A stretch of 64,000 nt of DNA from Hyperoodon ampullatus (lineage: Eukaryota; Chordata; Mammalia; Artiodactyla; Ziphiidae). A model generated the notes under the pieces. That model was not told the DNA's origin. It ran no database searches and worked only from the letters and a program-made list of their open reading frames with translations. Below, in pieces: positions 46,012-58,085 of the stretch. The position numbers and the translations under genes are program-made. The first letter of the stretch is position 1. Every line of letters starts with the position of its first letter. The stretch lies in NCBI GenBank assembly GCA_949752795.1, contig OX457061.1, positions 121,292,152-121,356,151 of the forward strand, read 5' to 3'.

Positions 46012-47645
46012 ATATTAGCTTTAAGTATGATGTACAGTCACTGATTGTATCTTGCTAAGCTCTTCTCACTCTTAATTTTTAAAAAGAATATAATCCAATA
46101 AAAACCTTGATGTGTAGTCTAATGTTCACTAGAGGGAAATTGAACAACACTATACTCACTGTTATATTTACCTTTCCTTACCACTTCCAATTATAAACTC
46201 CTTTTTGCTTTATTGTTTGATTCCCTTCCTTTTTCTGTGCCATTCCTCTCTCCTTAAAGGAATGTAACGAACAGACAAATGTAGGGCTTCCTGCACCACA
46301 GGAAGAAAAATGTCCAATAACTCAAATATGCTTAAGTCAGAACACATTCCATTGAAAGGTGACATTAACATAAACATTTGTAGTCACACAAAAGGGAATA
46401 TCTACCATAATCTGAATAAGTCGGTGCTCTGCTGGTTCAATATTATTACAGAAAAAAACCGTAGCATGGCTCCACTTTAATATTCTGTGTACATTTCTTT
46501 TCAGGTTCAGAGACTCAGAGACTGGTGCTTTAAAAATATCATGGTTTTATGCCCTCAGTCTTATTGATTTGGGGATTTATAAAAATCCATTTTATTAGTA
46601 AGCATTCATGCAAGCACAATTAGATCAAAATAAAGCAGACTACTTCTGCTGTATTGTTTCCTTTGTAAATGTAACTCAGTTAAACATCTCAAGTAAAAGA
46701 ATGATTTCTGTATCACTCTTTTCTGGCTTGTGGGATTACGGTGCTTTTTTCCCCTTATTTTTACTGTATTTTTATGAAATTTTTGGTACAGTGCACATAG
46801 ATTTAGAGAATGTGTTTTTTAAAAAGTTTTATGCACATTTTAAAGGTCTAAGTGATGTTTTGTCAAATAAGATTCAGGAGGGCAACCCAATTCTTAATCA
46901 ACGTTCCCCCCATTGGTTTGATGTAATCATTTCCTAACTCTCATTAGAAAAATAGTTCTGAAACCACACTCAATGATTTTTGGACAAGTTAAACTGGTTG
47001 AGGTATATTTGGAATATAAGGAACAAAGTGCTCTTGAACTGAATTTCAGGTTATTCACCCTTTATCAAATTGAGCTCTAGAAAGACTAGAAATTACATCA
47101 AAGTAGTATATTAGTGCTATTTGTTGATTTAATTCCAATGAGGTGAGTGATAGGACATAGCCTCTGCCTCAGCCCTGACGTTTCCAGCTAGCAGAGGAGA
47201 TCATGGCATGTCAGTTTCACGTGTCAACAATGGAAACCAGTGATTGATAGAACCAAATGGGCTCTAAGAATTCAGCGGAGGAGAGATCATTTCCCCCCCA
47301 GACACGCAAACAAAGGCAATGTGGAGGACATGGCATTTAAGCAAAATAACTCTAAAAATTCTTTAAGACAAACATGTAATTAGGGCACATTCTGGGTTTT
47401 GAACGATTGCCATTGAGACTCCTAGAGTGCCTTGAGTCTCTCCTGACTGAAGGAAAGGTAAAGTCTACTCTTCCGAGAAGATTTTACCTTTCTAATTTTG
47501 GTTTTGTTGATGGTTCAACGTTTTTATTAAGTTTATTGTCCAGGAGCACACTGTGCTCCACAGTCAGATCAAATTCCCTGATCATTTTTCAATTGGAAAA
47601 AAAATGTTTAGAGGTGGTGAAGTACTTTACACCTCCTGGGTATGA

Positions 47646-47646
<1 letters not shown>
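46012..47646. other. Intron 1; no gene seen
   Basis: The 109-codon ORF at 46608-46937 has no domain, no splice-site context and intron-like composition. Confidence 0.42.

Positions 47647-47680
<34 letters not shown>
47647..47680. repeat. (TG)n microsatellite, 17 units
   Basis: Uninterrupted TG dinucleotides; likely length-polymorphic. Confidence 0.97.
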
Positions 47681-47681
<1 letters not shown>

Positions 47682-48639
47682 TGAGTGGACACAACTTAAG
47701 AGGGTTTCAGAAGATCGTCTGTAGACATTATGGTCTAGAATCAGGCTAAAGGAGGAAGTCTTTTGGATAAGTCAGAGAGAAAAAGAAAGAATATCCATTC
47801 CTAGAAGGAAGAGAGGGTCAACAATATTTATGAGAAACATTTTATAGTTCATGATTGGCTTGAAGAAAGCAAGTGCTATTTCACTGATTTGACAAAGAAA
47901 AGGTGATATTGATAACATATTTCCCATTGAATGTTGCTATCAGGATTCAGAATGTAACTAGCACTTTTTGAAAAGCTTATGTATGCAACTGCTATAACAA
48001 TTGATGTTTAAAACCCCCAAATCTGTATTTATAATTTTGAATTTAACCATTATAGGCACTTAATTAAAATCAATTTCAAAGTATTTATGTGAATTAATTT
48101 TACTTATTTATAATTACTTAGGTAACACATGATTGTGTTTTCAATTCAACATTAGGAAGCCAATGTGTCCTCAGATATCGGGTGCTTTCCCCCAAATCAG
48201 CTTTATAAAATCAGTTATAAGATGATGTTATGATCCAAATCCTTTACCCTCTTGAAAAAATTTCTCAACTTGTTTCATACTTTAGGGAGCTGAGGAAAGG
48301 ATGCTGGTTTTGAAGCCCCTGGCATCCCAAGAGTACACTAAAAGTATTATTTTGTACTTGCTATTTGTTTCACTCAATGGTATTTCTTTACTTTCTACTT
48401 CAGAACACGTAGAATAACCTTATTTTGTTTACTGCTGTACAAATCTAAAGTAGGATCATATCAGAGATTAAAAAAAACACATTGATAGCTATGTAGGTAA
48501 TTTTCTATTTTTATTAATACCAACAATTGTACATCAAATAGTGCTGGGTCTTAAGGAAGATGTCTTAATAATTTAAATATAGACCATAAAATACCCCCTT
48601 AAAATGGCTATATGTGCCACCCTTCAGTGTATAAATTGC
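47681..48639. other. Intron 1; no gene seen
   Basis: Anonymous AT-rich sequence. Confidence 0.45.
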
Positions 48640-49010
48640 ATTTAGAGGTATCTTTTATCCGTATATTCATCAATTCTTGACATTACTAAACTTTAAAATT
48701 TTGACAATTGTAATGGTTATCTAGTCTCTATTTAAATGAGCATTTCTTGATTACAACTGAGTTTGAGCAAACTATCTTATACTAAATGTACATTTCTATT
48801 TCTTTTTCTATGAATTGCTTATTCATATCCTTTGCCCATTCTTCCAGTGGATTACCATGTTTCTAAATGATTAGTTGGAGTCCTTTATACAATTCAGGTG
48901 TTAATGTTTGTTAGCTATCTACTATTTAATTTGCTTGTTCAGTTTGTTATGGTGCTTCTTGTTGTGCATAAGTTTTTAATATTGATGCATTATTTCAAAG
49001 ATCTGCACAT
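48640..49010 (-). mobile_element. Old L1 3'UTR, antisense
   Basis: 'catatcctttgcccattctt', 'gtcctttatacaattcagg' and 'gttgtgcataagtttttaat' match reversed old L1 3'UTR. It lies directly before an L2 copy. Confidence 0.68.
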
Positions 49011-49029
49011 TAGAGCTATGCTCACAGCC

Positions 49030-50450
49030 ACAATTTCTTTCTAATTCTCCTTGAACCCATTCTAATTAGGCTTTCACTTTCACCAGTTCCCTAAAACTGC
49101 ATTTGTCAGGGTCATAACTGTCATCCACCTGGCAAAATGAAATGGCTAATTCTCAGTTCTCATCTTAACCAACCAGTCCACAGCCTTTAGCAGTCAATCA
49201 CTCCCTCCTCCTTGATGTACTTATTCTAACTGGTTTCCAGAACACGACACTCTACTGGGTTTCCTCCTACTTCACTGGCTACTCTTCCCAGTCTGCTTTG
49301 CTGTTTTCTCCTCCTCCCTCTCTTTTCCTTTCTATCTGTACTTACTCCCTGGTGGCCTCCTCCAGTCTCAAGTCTTTAAATACCATCTATATGTCTATAG
49401 TACTTTCCAAATTTGTGCCTTAAACAATTAAAAAAAAAAGGATGTCATTCCTCAGACCCATAGAACTATCTACATACTCAGCATCTAGAACATCGAATGG
49501 ACATCTCAAACTGCACACGCCTGAAACCAGTCTCCAGATTTTTGCCCCAAACCTACTCCTCTCACAGTTTTCCCCATTTTGGTTAATCAAATCTATCCTT
49601 CCAGTTACTTAGGCCAAAAAGCATGTACTTCTCCTTGAACACTCTCTTTTTTACTCTAATCAGTCAAGAAATCATCTTGTCTCAAGCTTTAAAATATATC
49701 CAAAATATGACCAGTTCCCATCACCTTCAAGGTGGCAACTCAGTCTGAGCAATCATCACCTGGACTATGACAGTAATCTAACTGGTCTCTGCCAGCCACC
49801 CCAGCCCCACCTTAGTCTGGATTTAACAGATCAGTCATGGTGATTCTTTACAAATGAAAGGCAAGCCACTCCTTGGATCTACTCAATGCCTTAAAAACTT
49901 CCATTTCATTCAAACTAAAAGCAAATTCGTTATAAAGACTCATGCCCACACATGATTTGTTGTTCCACTTAATCCTTTGATCTGATTTCTCACTATTATC
50001 CCCCCCTGCTGACTCGGTTCTAGTCCCTTCTGGTTCTGTAAATACATCAAGCATGCTCCTGGCTTAGACCTTTGCGCTGGTCGCTCTCTCTGCCTGGAAT
50101 AAATACTCTTTCCTCAGGTACTCAGGTGGCCAACTCCCTGACCTCCTTCCACACCTGGATGAAGCATCCCTTTCTCAGTGAAGCTTACCCTAACTACTTA
50201 CTTAAAATAATGCTAACCCTCACATCCTATCACTTCTGATTATCTTTTGCTTTGCTCTGAATTCTCCTTTCTTTCAAAATAGTACATAATTTACTAATTT
50301 GTTTCAGATCTTGCTAACTATGTTCCATTTTGCTAGAATGTAAGTTCATGAAGATAAAGGATTTTGGTCTGTTTCATTTGTTGCTGAATTCAAGCCCCCA
50401 CAACAATGCTTGTCATGTTGTACATTTTCAATATCTAACAAAGAAAAAGA
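49030..50450 (+). mobile_element. Long L2 LINE 3' portion
   Basis: About 1.4 kb keeps the order of L2 (end of the RT ORF and 3'UTR): 'tgggtttcctcctacttcac', 'tttaaataccatctatatgt', 'ggacatctcaaactgcacac', 'cttccagttacttaggcca', 'tggactatgacagtaatcta', 'tctctgcctggaataaata', 'tagaatgtaagttcatgaag'. It is the best-preserved L2 here; all frames are broken. Confidence 0.85.
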
Positions 50451-51779
50451 GTAAGTGTGAGTACTAAGTAAATCAGCCTTTCCTTTTTGTCTTGCCTTGT
50501 CTATGACAAATTTTAAACACATTCTTTTATATTTTTAATCCTTTACTGCAATCCTTTTTCAAAGTATACTTTGCCTATGGATTAAATAAACAAATGGTAT
50601 AGAGCTTTAACACTGTCCTTAGCCCTTCTCAATCCCATCTTCCCTGTACTTAGCTGTCCTTCCTAAGAGCAACAATTTTTAAATGTCTGTGTGTTTTTCT
50701 TATTCTGAAGGTCTTTTCCATACATCTGAATAATATTCTTATATTATTATTGTTTTACATTTTGTTTTCTTTCAATTTTCTAATTGTCTTATTTTGTCTT
50801 TACTTACATTAAATGCTTCTCCAGACTCACTTTTTTCCCCTCACATTCTTAATCCTACCATTTTGTCTATGCAATATACTCTAAGTTTCATGGCCCCTGA
50901 CAGCAAAATGGCCTTACTATATTTCTCTCTTCTGATCAAAACAAAATGTTTGTTTTCTGAGCCTTTTTGCATAGATCTCATCTGAGGAAATCCCATTATT
51001 ACTTTCTAAGTTGTATCAGCTCCTTCCAGGATTCTACTGCTTGGTTTACTTCCTCATTTTGCTACAGTATATTCTCCATGATTTTCCCAAGAAAGCATTT
51101 ATGCAGGTAGACTGTTCCATTACTTGAATTTGGGACTGCTTAATAACTTCTCCTTTGATTCATAGATTGGCTGGTCCACTGGATTGGAAATATGGAAGAA
51201 AAACCATTTTCACCGAGAACTTTGACAGCTTTTTCTTGTTGTCTTGTAGCATGCATAAATGCCCATTTGCCTAAAACCAGTCTGGTCTCATTCTTTTGTG
51301 TTTTCCTTTTTCTTTCAAAATCCTTCAGGATCGTCTCTTAAATCTTAATGTTTGGCAATTTTGCAATAATAGCTCTAGACATAATTCTCTATTAGAACTC
51401 AGTGGGCTCATTCACTTTGAAAATATGTGTTTTTATCCATTTCTGAAAATTCTCCTCCATGGCTCTCTCTCCATCTTGTCTTTCTATTCTGTCCTCTCTT
51501 CTCATCTTCCAGAACTTGTAAGAATCTCTAATTTGCTGACATCTCCTTCCTGTTGTCTTTTAATTAAAGTTTATACCTCTTTTGTTATTGGATATTATTT
51601 TAATGAACGTTGCAAGAAAGAGGAAATAAATACACATGCTTGCTCTTGAACTATTTTAAAATATATCATTTAATTATTTCCATATTTATATTTAGAGCTT
51701 TAATTATCTGAAATTCGTTTATATTCAGGCTATGAAATAGATCAAGTTTATATTATTTTTGCCAGCAGATTGTTGGTTG
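50451..51779. other. Intron 1; probable old LINE remnants, no gene
   Basis: 50590-50760 and 51240-51640 resemble old L1M/HAL1-type sequence, but I cannot fix family or strand. The 117-codon ORF at 51296-51649 lies in the second part and lacks a domain. Confidence 0.35.
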
Positions 51780-52110
51780 TCCCAGCACCGCTAGTCTGAA
51801 GTAGCTGTTCCCTCTGCCTAGGATGTCCTTCCCTCTGCTCCCACTCAGCTCACATTTCAATTCCTTAGAAAGTCTTCACCAACCATCCCATCCAACATGG
51901 ACTCTCTCATTTATTTTTTTTCATCATCCAGGCTATTTTCTCCTGAGAACATAGAACAATCTCTAGTTATCTTGATTACTTATGTGTTTGTTTTTTACTG
52001 TCTGTTTCTTCTACCATATTGTACATTCCTTGCCCACAGAGACTTGATTGGTATTTTTACCTACTGCATCTAGTGTCTTCAAGTAACTGTTTTTTAGCAT
52101 GTACATATAA
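51780..52110 (+). mobile_element. L2 LINE 3' end
   Basis: 'agctgttccctctgcctagg', 'cctgagaacatagaacaat' and 'tgtacattccttgcccacag' follow the L2 3'UTR order. Confidence 0.72.
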
Positions 52111-52137
52111 CTAAATGAGCACAGAAATATGTGATTT

Positions 52138-52275
52138 GTATGTATATGTGTATCTATATACATGAGTATATAAATCTATATAAATGTGTATATATTCAGG
52201 TATATGGATACACATATAAATAATATATGTGCACACATATATCTATTCATATATATACATACATATATATGTTAG
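52138..52275. repeat. AT-rich low-complexity (TATA/CATA) tract
   Basis: Alternating purine-pyrimidine sequence dominated by TATATA, CATATA and GTATAT. Confidence 0.85.
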
Positions 52276-53000
52276 CTATTAAATAACATATAGAAGAACA
52301 AACACTCTTCTTTGTCTTATCTTGGCAGTCTGCTCATTTTACTCTTCCATAGGAATTTTGAAATTTTTTGTTTGGTTTATTCTTAGATTTTTAAAAACTT
52401 GCTTTTGTTGTTGTTTTGGGGAATTAAACATACTTTTAAGGAAATGCTTATTCATACAGCTATCAGTGTAATGATGTATGTGTACGAAGCTACAGATTTA
52501 AGTTTACAATTTTAAACCTAATTATTGTAAATGCTTGATTAACATCTTTGAACTTCTCAGTTTAAAATAAATGATTTAAATGTTTAAATGGAATAAGAAC
52601 ATGAACTTCAGAAGTCTTTGCTGTAGTTTGCACCTGACCTTTTCAAGGAAGACATCTTTTTCTCTAAGAGAAAATATGAAGTGGCATCCAGACAAAGACT
52701 CTATGTGCCCAAAGAGACAGTGATATTCTAAATCAAATAAAGGGTGGTTTTATTGTTCTCTGGAGCTACACTAAAGTTGCAAGATTTGAATCACTGACTT
52801 TGTCAGGTAACATCACTGGGGAAACACATCTTTACTTGGACTACTCTCTTGAAGACCTAACTTCCATGAAAATAACAATAATAAATTATATGATCTATTG
52901 AAGTTTACTCAGTTCCAAATCTTCCTGGTTTAAAAAAATACGTTGTTTATCCATCTCATCATATATTTCAAGTACTATTTTTACTGCTCTATTCCAAAAA
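52276..53000. other. Intron 1; no gene seen
   Basis: Anonymous AT-rich sequence. Confidence 0.45.
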
Positions 53001-53066
53001 TATTTATATAATATCTCAGTGATTTTATATAATGTCTCAGTATATTTATATAATATCTCAATGAGT
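53001..53066. repeat. Tandem repeat, 22-bp unit, three copies
   Basis: The unit TATTTATATAATATCTCAGT recurs with small changes at 53001, 53023 and 53045, just before a young SINE. Confidence 0.88.
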
Positions 53067-53101
53067 GTTCCAGGATTTGGGGGTATAATAGTAAATAAGC
53101 A

Positions 53102-53307
53102 GGGCTTCCCTGGTGGCGCAGTGGTTGAGAGTCCGCCTGCCGATGCAGGGGACACGGGTTCATGCCCCGGTCTGGGAAGATCCCACATGCCGCGGAGCAG
53201 CTGGGCCCGTGAGCCATGGCCGCTGAGCCTGTGCGTCCAGAGCCTGTGCTCCACAACGGGAGAGGCCACAACAGTGAGGGGCCCGCATACCGCAAAAAAA
53301 AAAAAAA
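53102..53307 (+). mobile_element. Young CHR-type SINE
   Basis: Full-length sense copy. The perfect duplication AGTAAATAAGCA (53090-53101, 53308-53319) flanks it. Confidence 0.95.
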
Positions 53308-53471
53308 AGTAAATAAGCAAAAATCCCTGCTCTTATGAAGTTATCTTCCAGTAGAGGAAAACATAAAAATAAATAAGTGAATGAATAGTATTTTATCTAA
53401 TAATATGTTTTATGGAGAAAAGTAAAGCAGAAACAGGGAAGAGAGAAACTGTGAGAAGGGAAGACATTTTC

Positions 53472-53688
53472 TTTTTTTTAATTAATTTTTATTGGAGTAT
53501 AGTTGATTTACAATGTTGTGTTAGTTTCTGCTCTATATCAAAGGAAGTCAGTTGTACATATACATACATCCATTCTTTTTTAGATTCTCTTCCCGTATAG
53601 GTCATTACAGTGTATTGAGTAGAGTTCCCTGTGCTATACAGTCAGTCCTTATTAGTTATCTGTTTTATATATAGCAGTGTGTATATGC
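53472..53688 (-). mobile_element. 5'-truncated L1, antisense
   Basis: Only the last 200 bp or so of an L1 3'UTR ('tattggagtatagttgattt', 'gttccctgtgctatacagtc'). The perfect 18-bp duplication AGAAGGGAAGACATTTTC (53454-53471, 53689-53706) flanks it. Confidence 0.94.
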
Positions 53689-53929
53689 AGAAGGGAAGAC
53701 ATTTTCAAGGAGACCTTTTGAGTGAAGACTTGAAGGTGACGAGGGAGCCATGCAGTGGGATCTAGAGGAGATTGGTTTAGGCAGAAGGGGTGGCAGGTGT
53801 GATGGCCCTTAGGTGCCAGCATACTTACTAAAAGTTTTCAAAGAAACCATCCAGTAAAATATTGCAAATTTTTGTTTTTCAATATAGATAGCCTATGATA
53901 TTGGATATGTGTCTCTTAAATGTTTTAAA

Positions 53930-54990
53930 ACCATGCTTTAATTCAACAGGTCCAAAATTGAACGCATTATCATAACTCTCAAAGCTGGTCCCCCTTTTCC
54001 CACTGTCCTATATCAGTGAATGATATTTCCATCCATACAGTTGCTCTAGCCAGAAAGCTGGGTCGATATCACTTAACTACTGATGCATAACACATTATCC
54101 TGAAATTTAGTGCGCTAAAACAACAATGAATGTTCATTGCATGGGTCAGAAATTCAGGAACAGCTTAAGTAGATGTTCTAGCTCAGAATCTTTCATCAGG
54201 TTACTGTCAAGATGTCAGCCATGGTTGCAGCCACGTGAAGGCTTGACTGGTGAAGAGAATCTGATTTCAAGTTGGCTCAGTCAAATGACTGGCAACTTCG
54301 TGAATCTTATTGGTAGAAGCTCTCGCTTTCTTCCATGTAGCTACTTGAGTGGCTGAGGGAAGAGTGAATGACCCAAAAGAGAGCTGGGTGGAAGTAGCAA
54401 TGCATTTTATGATCAAACTACATAATTCATGTCATCAAGAATTCACTTTGTGTAGACAACATCCAAGAGGAGGAAAATTAGGCTCCACCCTTTGAAGGGA
54501 GGTGTGTCAAAAATTTAAATAAGCATTTTTAAAATCATTGCAATCACACTTGAAACATTTTCCCCATTCCCAACCAGTACCAAACCATCACTAAACTTTG
54601 TGGATTTTATCAGTGATATATATATCTCTTAGATTATTCTACTCTCTCCAACTCCACTGTGATCAAAATTACTCACACTATCCTCAGTTCTCACTTGGAC
54701 CGCAGGAATTGTTTCCAAATGGGAGCTGTAAAGACAAAAGTCCAAAATGTGATCCATGAGGCACTGCATGATTGGGTACCTACAGCCATCTCCAGCCTCA
54801 TTTGTTTTTACGTTGACACTTTCTGTCTCTATTCCAGACACACTAACATTCCTTTAGTCTCTGTCCTTCCCATGACACCACAGGTTCTAAGATATTTTCT
54901 CTTGTATGTCTATTCAGTCTTTTTCTGCCTGAAATTCTGGACTACTATTTCAGCAGCCCCTCCTCCTAGGAGTGTTCACTGAATTTACAC
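53930..54990 (+). mobile_element. L2 LINE, split by a MaLR LTR
   Basis: Left part 53930-54074 ('aggtccaaaattgaacgcat', 'cagttgctctagccagaaag') and right part about 54530-54990 ('catgaggcactgcatgattg', 'catctccagcctcatttg') are consecutive blocks of L2 in the same orientation. The LTR at 54075-54515 lies between them. Confidence 0.75.
54075..54515 (-). mobile_element. MLT1-type MaLR LTR, antisense
   Basis: 'ctgatgcataacacattatc', 'ttagtgcgctaaaacaaca', 'gatgtcagccatggttgcag' and 'gtgaaggcttgactggtgaa' follow the reversed MLT1 LTR. The younger LTR inserted into an older L2. Confidence 0.75.
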
Positions 54991-56729
54991 AAATTGATAG
55001 ACTTCTTTTGATTATTTAAAATCTTGCTAGAATACCAGAACTGAAATAAAACTATTAAACTAAAGACAATATAAAACCAGAATTGCTTTAAATATTCATT
55101 CAGTAGTTGATTTCTGAAAACTAAATGTCCTGAATAAGAAGTTATTTAAGGAAGAGTGGTAAACAAGTGTGTCAGTTAGGGCCCCTATAATTATATATTT
55201 GCAATATGACTTTGAACTTCTCTTACTAAGGTGCCTTCAACCATGAATTGAATTCATAAGCTAGGATGGGTCCATCAGATTTTTTCTTTATGGTGCTCAG
55301 TATTTCCTGAGTTTGTTGGTATTTTCTACATTTGGATTTCATGATATACTGTTACACCATTTAGGGCCCTTTTACATTAATTAGCTTGAGTGAATTTCTC
55401 TTTATTTCAATTAAAAATATCCCTGACCAAAAGAGTCATGTTATCAAAGGCGAAATCCAAACATTGGCATAAGAATTTGACATTTTTTGAAACGTATGTG
55501 TAGAATATGTTGTTTGTTTTACTGCAATTTTCTGTGAAAAATGTGTGCCACTTTTAAGTCTCCATTTTTATACTGGTTAAAGAATATCTGGCTTGCCCAA
55601 CATGAAACAACTAGTTAATGACAAAGCTAGAACAAAATGTAAGCCTCCTGGCTGTCCATCTGGAGCTTCAACCATTCTACTATGATGATTTTCATTTAAT
55701 TATCTTGGGCACTGGACACATAATAGGAACTATTGAGTCTATTCTAAGTAATTTTCAATGTTTCTGAAATGCTTAGTTTTCTTTAAAATAAGTCATTATG
55801 AAGCTACAAATCAGTGAGTTAATTAGCTGTGTTATGGCCTTTTAGATTTTTCAGTTGAAATAAGCTGATGTCAAAACTATAAAGAAGTAAACTATTACCC
55901 ATGAGAATAGACAGTTTCCATAGAAGTTATAGTAGAAGTTATAACAATTAGCATGAGTTTTGAGCACAGCATTTTGAAAGCATTTAGTAAAAATGAGTGA
56001 CTTTATGATAAAAATAAATTTTGTAGATGAAACGAACAAACTTGTATAAAGATGAGAGTTAAGAAACCTCAGATGACTACACTATCTATCCCTGTCATCT
56101 ACTTTTACTGGAGTCCTCCTTCTCCACCTATCCTAGCCCTCCACCTCCTATCCCTCACCTATAACCCTATATTAACCCTTCATATACAAACACGCAAACA
56201 ATATGTAACTTATCACCTACTAAGTCCTAATTTATGTAAGCCCTGAATGTAGACACCACTGCAATCAGGTCTGGTTAAAAAAGCAGCCATCACATTCTAA
56301 CTGACAACTCTCCAGTTCCACCATTAAATGATGATCTTCAGACATATAACTTTGCTTTAATGTTCTCTTTCAGATTTCTATATCCTGATTTTTCCCTGTG
56401 TCTAAATATTTGTTCTAGGTTCTTCCCTGATTATTCATAAGCATCACTCCTAACTTGGGCAGGAGGACAGAAGGATGAAAATGTTGGACACTCTCTGGTG
56501 TATAATGTTTGACCTCTCCATCACTATATTTAGTTAATTCATTTCAAAAATACTTACCCAGTTATTTACGTAGATGCTCTGGATTACTTCTGGGGCTGTT
56601 AAAACACATGCAACAGTCATGAGTTTTGCTTAAATAGAAGATCCTATAAAGTCAGAGATAGACATTGATGGATTAATCTTATTAAAAATACAATTACAAT
56701 TGTAACAAGTGCTGTTAATGAGATACAAA
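54991..56729. other. Intron 1; no gene seen
   Basis: Anonymous; no exon, array or dated insertion recognised. Confidence 0.45.
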
Positions 56730-57080
56730 TTTGATAAATATTGTAACAGGATTTTGCAAAGTGAGATGGAATAGGTAAGGCTTCCTGAGGAAATGATGCT
56801 TAAACCAAGATCACAAAGATAAGTAGAATTTAATTAAATGAATAGAAGACCAATGAGTATTCCAAAGGTAATGCCTAGCAGTAGGTTGTACCAGAGGAGC
56901 TGAAGAGGATATGGTGAGATGTGGTTGGATTATGGATAAAATTATAAGGTAGGACCAACTGGAAGGATATGATATGTGGAATACAAGAGGAGTCAAGGGT
57001 TATCAAAGATTTTCCACCTGAGGAATGTAAAGATTTTGTTACCATTAACCAAGTTTGAAAGGAATGGAAGAGAAACAAGC
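56730..57080 (-). mobile_element. L2 LINE 3'UTR, antisense
   Basis: 'aggcttcctgaggaaatgat', 'gcttaaaccaagatcacaaa' and 'tgtaccagaggagctgaaga' are in the order of a reversed L2 3'UTR; diverged. Confidence 0.6.
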
Positions 57081-57539
57081 TTGTGTGGGGATAGCAGGAG
57101 TTTGATGTATGTTTGCTTTTATCAGAGAGCTAGGTTGCTAGCAATCTGTGATTATTGTATTCCAGTTTCAGAAACTGAGACAATTCCAAGCTATGCTTAG
57201 CTTCCTGCTAAGACTTGTATATTTCTGATTCATTCTTACTCAGCAGCTGTAATTCTTTGTGATCTCAGACCAACTCATAGGAGTTCACGCCTTTTTGTCC
57301 CCCTAAAATCCATAAAGCTTTCAAAACTTGTACACAGATTGTTAACCACTCAGCTGGTACTCCGAAGTTTATTGCCATCCTTAAGGGAAACTCACTTCTG
57401 TAAGTTTCCTTGTCTTAGATCTTAGCCATGTGACTTTTCACTGTGTTTTTAGCTCTCTGATGCACAGTTTTGTTTTCTTTTTAACCTTGTCTAGTGTTTT
57501 CAGTGGAAAGTTTAATTTGATTTAAAATATTGGCTTATA

Positions 57540-57916
57540 GGGACTTCCCTGGTGGTGTAGTGATTAAGAATCCACCTGCCAATGCAGGCGACACGGGTTC
57601 TAGCCCTGGTCCGGGAAGATGCCACATGCCGTGGAGCAAATAAGCCCGTGCGCCACAACTACTGAGCCTGCGCTCTAGAGCCCGCACGCCACAACTACTG
57701 AGTCCGCGTGCCACTACTACTGAAGCCCACGTGCCTAGAGCCCGTGGTCCGCAACAAGGGAAGCGACCGCAATGAGAAGACCGCGCACCACAACGAAGAG
57801 TAGCCCCTGCTCGCCGCAACTAGAGAAAGCCCGTGCACAGCAACGAAGACCCAACGCAGCCAAAAATTAATTAATTAATTTAAAAAATAGAATAAATAAG
57901 ATTAAAAAATAAAAAT
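57540..57916 (+). mobile_element. CHR-2-like long SINE
   Basis: Sense copy, the longest here: tRNA-like head 'ggacttccctggtggtgtag', then repeated 'gccacaactactgagtccg' segments, the end 'cgaagacccaacgcagcc' and an A/T-rich tail. The near-perfect duplication AAAATATTGGCTTATA / AAAATATCGGCTTATA (57524-57539, 57917-57932) flanks it. Confidence 0.94.
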
Positions 57917-57939
57917 AAAATATCGGCTTATAAATTTAA

Positions 57940-58085
57940 TATCTGAGTGGCCTGGGAAAAAACCTCTTTACCTTAGTGTCTTCATCTGTAATACATAGGT
58001 AATAATATCTAACTAGAAAAGTTGTTATGAGAATAAAATGATATCATATATATACACAAATCCTGTGCCTGAGAGATCAGGAAGC
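57940..58085 (+). mobile_element. MIR SINE fragment
   Basis: 'gtgtcttcatctgtaataca', 'gttgttatgagaataaaatg' and 'cctgtgcctgagagatcag' follow the MIR core and 3' order. Confidence 0.65.

Larger units (their letters stand above)
53070..53850 (-). mobile_element. L2 LINE, antisense, interrupted by a SINE and an L1
   Basis: Pieces at 53070-53089, 53320-53453 and 53707-53850 ('ccctgctcttatgaagttat', 'gtgaagacttgaaggtgacg', 'tttaggcagaaggggtggca') are in the order of a reversed L2 3'UTR, with two later insertions between them. Confidence 0.6.

Noticed and set aside
46608..46937. 109-codon ORF in intron 1
   Set aside because: No domain, no splice or promoter context and intron-like composition.
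51296..51649. 117-codon ORF in intron 1
   Set aside because: It lies in probable old LINE sequence and has no recognisable domain.
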